Shown one piece after another: positions 43,866 through 51,605 of a stretch of 64,000 bases of DNA. The notes beneath the pieces are model-generated. The model was given only the letters and a program-made list of their open reading frames with translations, was not told the origin of the DNA and searched no databases. The position numbers and the translations under genes were made by a program. Position 1 is the stretch's first letter, and each line of letters starts with the position of its first letter. Source of the stretch: HdN1 sp964473645 (lineage in GTDB: Bacteria > Pseudomonadota > Gammaproteobacteria > Pseudomonadales > Ketobacteraceae); NCBI GenBank assembly GCA_964473645.1, contig CAYYPW010000001.1, positions 186,001-250,000 of the forward strand. Reading direction: 5' to 3'.

Positions 43866-45647
43866 TTACTCCTTGGGTTTCACTTGTGCGACCACTTTGC
43901 CCAGCGACAAGCGCTCGAACGGTGCGAGGCTGAAACTGGCGCCATCGAGATCAAGCACCTGACTGATGCCGTTAGGCCGCGTCACCACGAATTGCACACT
44001 GTAAGGCACCAAGCTCGCCACCGTCGGCACACCCAGCGGCGTACCCGCATTGAAGGCTTTGTCAAACGCATCCAGAGTATGGGTAATGGCGCCGGGCAAG
44101 GGTAGCGTTATGGCTAATTTGCCGAACGACAGCGTGCGCAGCTGAGTCAGCGCGGTATTGACGGTGTCGGTCTGGTTGCTGCTGTTGAGATAGGTGATCG
44201 CCAATTGCAACGCACCGGCCAGCGCCCCTTGATCAGGGATCGCCGTGTCGCTGTTATCGGCTTTTTTGCGAGGAAAGCGCACAGTGAGCGCCAACTCAGT
44301 GGCCAATGCTGGGTCGACCAGGTTGAGCGCGCCCAACTGAGTGGGTTTACCGGCGACGCCGATTTCACCTTTTACAGGATCTAGCGCGTTGCTACCCGTG
44401 ACTTTGGCCGAGACAATGGCAAGGTCCTCGACACCGTTCACCGTCATGGCGAGGCCAATCAACTTGGTGGTGCGGGCATTTTCTTGCGTTGGCAATTTAT
44501 CGAAATAATCGGCAAAGCGTTGCTTGATTTCGGCCTGAATGCGTTTGAGGTCGGTATCGAGCAGCCCACTGGCGGTTTGCAGCCGCAATTCGAGATCCAC
44601 CACCGCCGTGCTCACGCCTGCGGGATAAGTGATTTCAACACCAGCGGGACGTACTTGATCGAGTTCGGTTTTCAAACGCAGTTCTTGCTCATCACTGAGG
44701 GCGTTACCGTGAATGCGTACTTTGATGGTGCCCGGTGTTTTATCATCGACATCGGCCAGCACATTATGCGCCGCCAGTACCGCCTTAATCGCACCGAGTG
44801 TGCCGCGTTCGGAGCCGACCAGAAAACTCTTGGCGCGGGCGCGCAGTTCGGTATCGTTTTCATCACGATCGAGTTGGGTGCTGGGCGCGGGATTGGTGAC
44901 GCTTTCAATGCCAGCAATGGGTTTGGCGAGCAATACCAGGCTGTCAGCAGGGACACCTTCGTTGGTTTCGACCAGATCGCGGGCTTTGACTTTTAGCGTG
45001 TCCTGGCCGTCAGCGATAACGGCATCATTCAGGGTTTCGTATTCGATACTGCCATCGGCATTGAGAATGCGAGTGCCTGCTGGCAAGTAGATTTCACCAC
45101 GGGTGTTACGAGCGCGCTTGAACTGGATTTCGGCGCTATTACGACCGGTGGTAATTCGGCCGAGGCCAAGCAAGGACACCACGTGATCGAGTGCGCGACC
45201 TTCGGCGGTATCGATAAAACCGGATTTATAAACCCCTTCGAGTTGCGCGTAGAGACCGGCGGTTTCCAGCGCCATGGCCTCAAGTAACGTACGTACTACA
45301 CTGCCTGCGTAAAGATCGTTGATGCGGGTGTCGCGGGCTTTGGGCAGATAGTTGATTTCGACCACGCTGCCGGCATCGGGAAGCGCGGCATTGGGTTTCC
45401 ATTTTACCGCCTGGCCGTCGCTGGTGAGTTCGTAATCGACACCTTTGCCAAAGGCATAACTCTCGCCATTGTGCAGGCCGAAGACCGACGTTATTTCGGC
45501 GGCAGGGGCGAGTTCGAGCGCGTGGCTGAAAGGCGGTTTATTGGCGTTGGGCGGCGGAAACGCGTGCGCCTCGCCACTCACCCCGCCCAGTAGACGGTTC
45601 AGCAGGTTGTCGGCGATTTCGGGGTAGGTCTTGCGTCGAAAGCTCAT
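43866..45647 (-). CDS. baseplate J / gp47-like protein
   Basis: A 593-residue protein with the baseplate-J signature. After an N-terminal ~150 residues comes GRNSAEIQFKRARNTRGEIY then LPAGTRILNADGSIEYETLN, EGVPADSLVLLAKPIAGIES, the hallmark DENDTELRARAKSFLVGSERGT cut as DENDTELRARAK and GTLGAIKAVLAAH, and VKVRIHGNALSDEQ. This protein forms the wedge that links spike and sheath in contractile tails and in Afp/PVC particles (Afp11/12-type). It sits between gp25 and tail protein I, the conserved order. High confidence in family. Confidence 0.9.
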   Translation of the reverse strand: MSFRRKTYPEIADNLLNRLLGGVSGEAHAFPPPNANKPPFSHALELAPAAEITSVFGLHNGESYAFGKGVDYELTSDGQAVKWKPNAALPDAGSVVEINYLPKARDTRINDLYAGSVVRTLLEAMALETAGLYAQLEGVYKSGFIDTAEGRALDHVVSLLGLGRITTGRNSAEIQFKRARNTRGEIYLPAGTRILNADGSIEYETLNDAVIADGQDTLKVKARDLVETNEGVPADSLVLLAKPIAGIESVTNPAPSTQLDRDENDTELRARAKSFLVGSERGTLGAIKAVLAAHNVLADVDDKTPGTIKVRIHGNALSDEQELRLKTELDQVRPAGVEITYPAGVSTAVVDLELRLQTASGLLDTDLKRIQAEIKQRFADYFDKLPTQENARTTKLIGLAMTVNGVEDLAIVSAKVTGSNALDPVKGEIGVAGKPTQLGALNLVDPALATELALTVRFPRKKADNSDTAIPDQGALAGALQLAITYLNSSNQTDTVNTALTQLRTLSFGKLAITLPLPGAITHTLDAFDKAFNAGTPLGVPTVASLVPYSVQFVVTRPNGISQVLDLDGASFSLAPFERLSLGKVVAQVKPKE

Positions 45648-45686
45648 GGTGAATTCCTTGCTAAATCGCTTTACCGCTCAACGGCG

Positions 45687-46154
45687 CTATAACTCAATGG
45701 AGAACGGGCCGATTTGGATCAGTTCGCTAAACGCCGCTGCCTTCACTTTTAGCCAGACATCGACGGTGGATTTGGTGCCAGGGGATGTGGCGACTTTGAT
45801 TTCTGCCACTTTTTCGATGCGCGCTTCGAGCTTGAGCGCTTCGAGGATAAACAGTTTCATCAGGTTGCGGTTCGTCGCGGAATTTTCGCGGCCAATAAGT
45901 TCGTACACGCGGGAGCCGTAGTCGGCGTGGCCTAACGCGGTGAGTTCACCGCGAGGTGTGAGTAGGCGCAGAATCACGGCTTGCACGAGGTTTTCTTTGC
46001 CGTCACGCGGGGTGAAATCCCATTCGATGTCGCGGCCGTTGGCGAGTACGGTTTCCCGTTCGCTGAGGCGGTAGACGGGGCGCAGTTCACGGTGGATGGC
46101 GTGTATGGCGATGTCTTTGAGAAAGTGTTCGGTGCGTTCGGCTTTGAAGGGCAT
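45687..46154 (-). CDS. gp25/GPW-family baseplate wedge protein
   Basis: A 155-residue protein matching the gp25-like lysozyme-fold family of contractile baseplates: ILRLLTPRGELTALGHADYG, SRVYELIGRENSATNRNLMK, FILEALKLEARIEKV. The family name is historical; these proteins are structural and initiate sheath polymerisation. It lies 11 bp after PAAR and 39 bp before baseplate J, consistent with Afp9-type genes. Confidence 0.9.
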   Translation of the reverse strand: MPFKAERTEHFLKDIAIHAIHRELRPVYRLSERETVLANGRDIEWDFTPRDGKENLVQAVILRLLTPRGELTALGHADYGSRVYELIGRENSATNRNLMKLFILEALKLEARIEKVAEIKVATSPGTKSTVDVWLKVKAAAFSELIQIGPFSIEL

Positions 46155-46165
46155 GGTGCTGTTCC

Positions 46166-46558
46166 TTAACCGATCATGACGGTGCCGGTGGCGATGACGG
46201 TTCCGCCGGGCACGTCAGCGGGGTCGTTACAGGTGATGGCGGTGTCGCCGTTGCGGGCGGCTTGTTTGCCGTTGATGTTGACGGTGCTGCTGCCCATTTG
46301 AATTTTGCCTTTGTCGGTGGGTGTTTTTTGGAAGGGGCCGCTTTTGAAGATGTGGCCGGGGGTGTTGGTGGCGGTGCTGCCGACGGTGGCGGCGGGTTTA
46401 CCTTCGATGTTAACGTCGGTGCTGAGGTCGCCGTCGATGTTGCCCATGAAGGGGTTGGGTAACGGGGTGGGCACAGGGCCGCCGGGGCTTGGGACCATTT
46501 CGATATGGATGTCGGTGGCGACGATGCGGTCTCCTTGTTTGGCGGCGGGTTGGCCCAT
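46166..46558 (-). CDS. PAAR-like spike-tip protein
   Basis: A 130-residue protein beginning MGQPAAKQGDRIVATDIHIE, with VNIEGKPAATVGSTATNTPG, VNINGKQAARNGDTAITCND and GGTVIATGTVMIG. These Pro-Ala-Ala-x repeats define the PAAR fold (DUF4150/PAAR-like), which caps the VgrG spike with a sharp metal-bound cone and can carry effectors. Here it is a bare tip without extension. GGGAG lies ~10 nt upstream of the ATG. It is the first gene of the second co-directional block, after a 771-bp gap, so it probably has its own promoter. Confidence 0.88.
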   Translation of the reverse strand: MGQPAAKQGDRIVATDIHIEMVPSPGGPVPTPLPNPFMGNIDGDLSTDVNIEGKPAATVGSTATNTPGHIFKSGPFQKTPTDKGKIQMGSSTVNINGKQAARNGDTAITCNDPADVPGGTVIATGTVMIG

Positions 46559-46695
46559 TTCTTTGTTACTCCCGTTGGGGTTTCAGTGCGTTTTTTTGTT
46601 TTGTTGTTCTGTTTTTTGCACGGCATTGTTTGTCGTTTGTTTAGTGTGTTGAGATCGGAGTGGAAAATTGTCGGGGTTCTTTCGGGGGTTAAGGC

Positions 46696-46799
46696 GGTAG
46701 GTGGGGAGGTGGTTTCGGGATCGCTGCAAGTACGTCCCTGTAAGCTCCGGCGCGGCCATCCCTGGCCGCGACGGTCCCGAAACCACCTCCCCACCTCCC
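46696..46799 (-). repeat. palindromic element P1 (core + locus-specific arms)
   Basis: Outer arms GTGGGGAGGTGGTTTCGGGA (46701-46720) and its exact complement (46775-46794) extend with few mismatches to 46696/46799. Between them is a 54-nt core (46721-46774), which on the minus strand reads CCGTCGCGGCCAGGGATGGC ... GAGCTTACAGGGACGTACTT. The core itself folds: GCGGCCAGGGATGGCCGC. It matches P2 and P3 in the core only. Confidence 0.85.
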
Positions 46800-47105
46800 A
46801 CCTCTCGCACATCAGTGTGCCGACAATTTTCTTTGCAATCTCTCTACGCTTGGCAATTAACCATTTGTCAATTGCCTAACTTTTAAGAGCCTCTAAATTT
46901 ACGAACTATTTCCACCTTTATTTGAGCAGAAAAAATTCAATTATTTATAGCTGTTTGCAGAACTCTTGATCCATGGGCGATTTTCTGTAGAGCGCAACGC
47001 CGCAATTCAAGATGAGGAATGCCTGCAAATACCTGATCACTGTCACGCATTACAGTTCAGCATGTCATGCGCTGAATTTGATGCCGCAAACCACTTCGAT
47101 GCTAC
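46800..47105. promoter_or_regulatory. AT-rich spacer, probable promoter of PAAR block
   Basis: A 306-bp AT-rich segment between two inverted palindromic elements, with no gene. Its base composition contrasts with the GC-rich genes around it, and it is the only long gap before the PAAR start, so it likely holds the promoter. Individual boxes cannot be assigned. Confidence 0.4.
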
Positions 47106-47221
47106 GGAGGTGGTGATGGGGGGAGTGGTTTCGGGACCGTCGCGGCCAGGGATGGCCGCGTCGGAGCTTACAGGGACGTACTTGTAGCGATCCCGAAACC
47201 ACTCCCCCCAGCACCACCTCC
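47106..47221 (+). repeat. palindromic element P2
   Basis: The arms are GGAGGTGGTG + TGGGGGGAGTGGTTTCGGGA (47106-47136 with one unpaired base) and their complement (47191-47221), 31 bp with one mismatch. The core 47137-47190 reads CCGTCGCGGCCAGGGATGGC ... GTCGGAGCTTACAGGGACGT. It lies in opposite orientation to P1, 300 bp apart, together framing the spacer. Confidence 0.85.
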
Positions 47222-47329
47222 ACCTATACCCCGATGCCTGATTTAAATACTTGCGCCAGGCACCCAACGAAACAAAGAACGTAACCCCTACCCTGTTTAT
47301 AACGCCAACAATCAGCCACAACATTGACC

Positions 47330-47938
47330 TCAGTTCAAATTAATGACTGAGCCCTTCAAATTCAGTTGTCCACTGGCCTCGATCTTGATATCGGCACCGG
47401 CTTTAATCTCCAGAGCATTCCCCGACTCCAGCTTCACACTACCATCGCGCGCGATACTCAATTTCGCGCTGCCATCCCCCACATCCAGCGACACCACGGG
47501 ATCATCATCAATCAATGTCATTTTCAACGCACTGCCAATCGTCACCACAATCGACTTCGCACTGTCACTATTCACCTCGATCCGCACGCCATCGCTGTCG
47601 CCGACCGGCAACTCCAGCACCGCCTGCTTTTCGGCATTTTTGGGTGGCCGATCTTCGTCGTTGTAAAGGCTGCCGGTAATCACGGGGGCATTCAGATGCC
47701 CGCCAATAAATTGCACCAATACCAGATCACCAACGTCAGGCACAAATGCCACGCCTTTGCGCACGGTGGCCAAAGGCACCTGCTTTAACACCATGTCGGT
47801 GTCGCGCAGCACGACAGTACAGGCGTAATTATCAGGGTCACTGGGGTGCACCTCTTGAACCACTGCCAATTCGGCACTGCGGTGGCGGGCCATTTCCTGT
47901 TGCACGATCTTGCGCAGGGTGTCGTAGAGGTTGTTCAC
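47330..47938 (-). CDS. gp5/VgrG OB-fold and spike needle protein
   Basis: A 202-residue protein starting at GTG 47938 (GGGAGG upstream), overlapping the gpD-like gene by 4 bp. The N-terminal OB fold shows VPDVGDLVLVQFIGGHLNAP and VITGSLYNDEDRPP. The C-terminus is the repeating beta-helix typical of spikes (AKLSIARDGSVKLESGNALE, IKAGADIKIEASGQLNLKGS). With the preceding gene it makes up a VgrG-like spike split into two proteins. It is the last gene of the first block. Confidence 0.9.
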   Translation of the reverse strand: MNNLYDTLRKIVQQEMARHRSAELAVVQEVHPSDPDNYACTVVLRDTDMVLKQVPLATVRKGVAFVPDVGDLVLVQFIGGHLNAPVITGSLYNDEDRPPKNAEKQAVLELPVGDSDGVRIEVNSDSAKSIVVTIGSALKMTLIDDDPVVSLDVGDGSAKLSIARDGSVKLESGNALEIKAGADIKIEASGQLNLKGSVINLN

Positions 47939-49017
47939 GGCGAACCTCCCGTCTGGCCTTCAATGTGCGAAATGAATCCCTGCTTTTTTTCATACACGTG
48001 ACGCACGCGGGTGACCAGATAATCACCATCACCACGGCCTTGTGGACAGCCGCTGACACTGATCGTTACACCGACAGCCAAGGCGGCATTGCCAGGAACG
48101 CTGAGCAAAATGCGGGTGGCCTGCGCGCTGAGTTGTTGTTGCCAAAAGCGCGCGCTGCTTTGCGCGGCAGATACGTTGCGCAAGGCGGGTTGGCTTTGTT
48201 GGCGCTGGCCGCCACTAGCGCCCTGTTGCGCACTGATGCCGCTGGTTTTCTTGCTCAACCAACTCCAGGCCTGGCTGCCTTGTGAGCCGGCGGCGCCTTC
48301 ACCGATCACGGTGATTTTGCCTGCCTGCGGCGTGGCCTGGCTGTGGTGCAGGCTCAAGATGTCATTGCCGTAGCTGAAGCTGGCCGTTGCGGGGCCACCG
48401 CCCGCTTTGACGTGCACACTGCCGGCGTTATCGACCCAGGCATGACAGGCAGAATACGCAGCCAGCGTGCTTATCCATTGCCATATGGATTGACGATCGT
48501 CGATGGCCAAAAAGGGGAAATTGACGCCAGTATCTATCGTGCCGGGGGTGATACCGGCATCACTCAGCAAGGTATTAACGACGCCACTGAGGGTTTGCTG
48601 CTCAAAGCTGGTGTTTTGCCGCAACCGCGCCAGCGTAAGCGCGCCGTTATCAAGGGTAAGCTGCACGCTGCCGTCCTGATGCGCGAGGATGCGGGCGATT
48701 TTGCCGCTATACACTGGACTGAGTTGGTCCGCATACCCTAATTGCACACTGAGGCTGTCCCCCAATGCTACGCTGGGCAGGCTGGAGCTTGCCTCGATGG
48801 TGCAGGTATCTACACCCGGTGCGAGTTGCATATCAAGTTGCAGGCTTTGTACACACTCGGCCCAAGGATCAGCCTGCGTCGCGCCGAGCAAGCTGCTAAC
48901 GGCGCCCATAAGGCCCCCACCAGCGCCACCGCCCGCACCTTGCGTTATTTTGAACGCGGGTCGAAAAGCCGGGCTGCTACTGCTGGAACCCCCGAGGCTG
49001 GGCAACGAGATCGGCAT
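47935..49017 (-). CDS. gpD-like hub protein (VgrG N-terminal half)
   Basis: A 360-residue protein with the phage late-control gene D/gp27-like fold: LDMQLAPGVDTCTIEASSSL, GDSLSVQLGYADQLSPVYSG, KIARILAHQDGSVQLTLDNG, LLSDAGITPGTIDTGVNF and WQWISTLAAYSACHAWVDNA. In contractile machines this trimer forms the hub connecting tube and spike. The gene touches the stop of the M23-like gene by 1 bp and overlaps the gp5-like gene by 4 bp, so the three are translationally coupled. Confidence 0.88.
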   Translation of the reverse strand: MPISLPSLGGSSSSSPAFRPAFKITQGAGGGAGGGLMGAVSSLLGATQADPWAECVQSLQLDMQLAPGVDTCTIEASSSLPSVALGDSLSVQLGYADQLSPVYSGKIARILAHQDGSVQLTLDNGALTLARLRQNTSFEQQTLSGVVNTLLSDAGITPGTIDTGVNFPFLAIDDRQSIWQWISTLAAYSACHAWVDNAGSVHVKAGGGPATASFSYGNDILSLHHSQATPQAGKITVIGEGAAGSQGSQAWSWLSKKTSGISAQQGASGGQRQQSQPALRNVSAAQSSARFWQQQLSAQATRILLSVPGNAALAVGVTISVSGCPQGRGDGDYLVTRVRHVYEKKQGFISHIEGQTGGSP

Positions 49018-51605
49018 CAGACTACCTCGTTGTCAGAGGTGTACCACGTGAGGTACTTGAGCACGCCGTCGGTGCCGATAATATGCTTGGCCTCGCGGAA
49101 CACAAACGGAATCGTGTAATCGCGCATACGCGTGCTGATCGGGTCGGTCGCCGGTTTTGCAGGATCAACCACCACGACGTGCATATGCAAGTGATTGTGG
49201 AAGCTCATGCCCACGTCACCGCCTTTCATGATCACCTGACCCTGTTGCACCACAGTGCCGATGATGTTTTGCGCCGTGACACTGCGAGCAGCGAAGGCTT
49301 CGCGCACACTGCCTTGTTTGCCGTGACCATACACCGCATAGGTAGTGACAACATTGCCGCCGGCTTCTTTGTCATGATCGTTGTTCACATCGTCATGACG
49401 TATCATGATGAAGTTCCACGAGTCTATTGTGGTTTGACCGGCGACAATATCCGGAGCAGCCAGGGTTGCTGCAGTCTGTTGTTGCGTGGCGTCGGGATTT
49501 ATATCGTCTACGATCCAGTCGAAATAATCGACCACTGTGCCGCCCCGGCACGCGCAAATATCCTCTCCGAAATCATGCGCAAAATCGTAGGCGTAAACTT
49601 GCGGCAAATAATTAAAGGCCATGTGGCTGAACATGCCCTGGTTGGCCTGACCAACAAACTGCGAGGTGCCGCGTGGATAAGGTAATTTGTAGGGCGACGT
49701 CGCCGCATCGGGGTAACCGGCGAAATCACCGCCCGGTTTCGGATTGTATTTTCCGCCGTTGGTATCGCCTTCTTTGGTGGTGTACCACTGCAATAGAAAA
49801 AATAGCGGTCCTTTCAGTGCGCCCCAGCCGATTTGTTCGCCAAAATCCTTCCAGTCGTAGCTGCGTGTAAAGGCCCAGCCGGTGAACGTGCCGAGTATCC
49901 CTCCCGTTATTCCCATGCCGATGGAGACGGCCCACCAAGCGTAAAACATTTTATTATCGGGATGAAACGGATGCGCATAGTCTTTGCGCGGCACCAGCTT
50001 GAGCATCACGATATTGGAGACACCTACGAACAGCGTTACAAAGGGTGTGAAATAAGTGCGATTTTTGGGGCGCAGATCGGGGCCATCGGGCGGGCTGCTG
50101 GGGCCGTCATAATTCAACAGCGTAAACATGCACAGGATCAGCTCGTTTACCATATTGGGCAGGCTGGCATGGTTGTTTGCACTCAGTGCATCGCCGCCCA
50201 ACAGCGTGATCCATTGCAAAAATTTGTTGGTGCCGTTGGTTTTGGTGTGAATGCCTTCGAGCGATCCCAACGTGACCGACGCCAGCGGGTACAACACATA
50301 CATCCATTGGCTACCAAGCCCTAACCCCGAAGCTGCCGTTAAAAACGAGGGAAAGGGTGCACGCGCAAAACTTGCACTCAACATATTCGCTAGATGCCAA
50401 AACGTCATGGGAATGTTAACCCCATACGATTTTGGCTGCGTGGCGAAATCGATGATATGGCTGCCGGTTTTAACGCCTGCGACAAGTGCATAGGCAACTT
50501 GCGTCCAGGTTTCCATGGCGTCGGCAGGAATAAATTTAAAGGTAAAACATTCTTCCGCCGATGCGGTTTTAAACATAGGAGCGTCGGTCCACTGCACGTT
50601 GCCTGCAGGGTCTTCGAACAGCACGACATCGTCATTGAACGCCCGACGCAAAATAAGCTGCGTTTTGTCTTCGCTCACCCATACTTCGTCGGTGGGGTAA
50701 CCGGGCAATAGCGCATCGGCGACCATGCCGCCGCCATCACGACGTAAAGTGCGATACAGCCAGGATGCATACCAGCAGTAAGTATCGCCCGACACGGGTG
50801 GCCGCACTGCACCCGCGCCGACGCTACCGCCTCCAAAAGCAGAGGGGCGCGCCAGATCAATCAGTGCCGTGGTCGCCCCCAACATGGCGCGTACGCTTTC
50901 AAGCACTTGCTGGAGTTTTTCGCGGATTTTTTCAAAGCCACTGCGACGCAAGGATTGCATCAGCATTTCGGCTATGCGGTTGGTGTCGAACGGCAGCGTA
51001 GGTAATTCACTGAGAATCTCGCGTTCCAGACGGCCAATCACAGCCGCAGCGCCAAAGCGTACGCCAGCAGTTTGTTCGTTCATGGCGTTGGTGCCCGCCA
51101 ATAAATGCTGGCGAGTGGTAGCGAAAATCTGGCGCAATAATTGTTGTAATTGCGACTGGCTCAGGCCCAGTGTGTCACTGAGTAAATGGTCGATTTTGCT
51201 GCTGAGCTGGGCGATTTGTTCTTGGGACAAAGCATTGATGGCTTGCACCGCCACATCGAGAATACTGCCTACCACATCCAGCGCATCGCCGACGGTGTTG
51301 AGATTGGTGGCTTCTGTACCGATGCTGTTAAGCTGCGCAAACAAGGGCGCAAGAATGGTATTGATCTCGGCGAGCGCTGCATTCAGGCGCGGTTCCATTT
51401 GCTGGCGCAGTTGCTGGGTACAATCGGCGAAAGCAAGTTTGAGTGCAGGCAAAATCGCTTCGGCTTGCGCGGGATTCATGGCGATTTGTTGCAGTACGGC
51501 CAGCAAATCATCGCCTAACGCCTTACCTGCATTGCCCGACGCAGCAATCGCCTGAAAACGGTTTAATGCTTGGGGCTGCAGTAGCAGGCTTCCGAGTGCG
51601 GTCAT
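49017..51605 (-). CDS. helical-membrane-M23 peptidase-like fusion
   Basis: An 862-residue protein. Residues ~1-260 are helical and polar (LNAALAEINTILAPLFAQLN, LSKWSI-type heptads near DHLLSDTLGLSQSQLQQLLR). Residues ~450-620 include hydrophobic helices (FTPFVTLFVGVSNIVMLKLV, FYAWWAVSIGMGITGGILGT) that could span or contact a membrane. Residues ~665-815 resemble an M23/LytM peptidase: QVYAYDFAHDFGEDI, TYAVYGHGKQGSV, GQVIMKGGDVGMSFHNHLHM, with HLH at 806-808 as the HxH metal pair. Such a protein could anchor the particle and open peptidoglycan. I know of no standard tail protein with this layout. Membrane and peptidase calls come from motifs only. Confidence 0.6.
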   Translation of the reverse strand: MTALGSLLLQPQALNRFQAIAASGNAGKALGDDLLAVLQQIAMNPAQAEAILPALKLAFADCTQQLRQQMEPRLNAALAEINTILAPLFAQLNSIGTEATNLNTVGDALDVVGSILDVAVQAINALSQEQIAQLSSKIDHLLSDTLGLSQSQLQQLLRQIFATTRQHLLAGTNAMNEQTAGVRFGAAAVIGRLEREILSELPTLPFDTNRIAEMLMQSLRRSGFEKIREKLQQVLESVRAMLGATTALIDLARPSAFGGGSVGAGAVRPPVSGDTYCWYASWLYRTLRRDGGGMVADALLPGYPTDEVWVSEDKTQLILRRAFNDDVVLFEDPAGNVQWTDAPMFKTASAEECFTFKFIPADAMETWTQVAYALVAGVKTGSHIIDFATQPKSYGVNIPMTFWHLANMLSASFARAPFPSFLTAASGLGLGSQWMYVLYPLASVTLGSLEGIHTKTNGTNKFLQWITLLGGDALSANNHASLPNMVNELILCMFTLLNYDGPSSPPDGPDLRPKNRTYFTPFVTLFVGVSNIVMLKLVPRKDYAHPFHPDNKMFYAWWAVSIGMGITGGILGTFTGWAFTRSYDWKDFGEQIGWGALKGPLFFLLQWYTTKEGDTNGGKYNPKPGGDFAGYPDAATSPYKLPYPRGTSQFVGQANQGMFSHMAFNYLPQVYAYDFAHDFGEDICACRGGTVVDYFDWIVDDINPDATQQQTAATLAAPDIVAGQTTIDSWNFIMIRHDDVNNDHDKEAGGNVVTTYAVYGHGKQGSVREAFAARSVTAQNIIGTVVQQGQVIMKGGDVGMSFHNHLHMHVVVVDPAKPATDPISTRMRDYTIPFVFREAKHIIGTDGVLKYLTWYTSDNEVV

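Noticed and set aside
46174..46812. 212-residue Pro/Thr-rich ORF on the minus strand
   Set aside because: Overlaps the PAAR gene in another frame and runs through palindrome P1; composition is that of a shifted frame.
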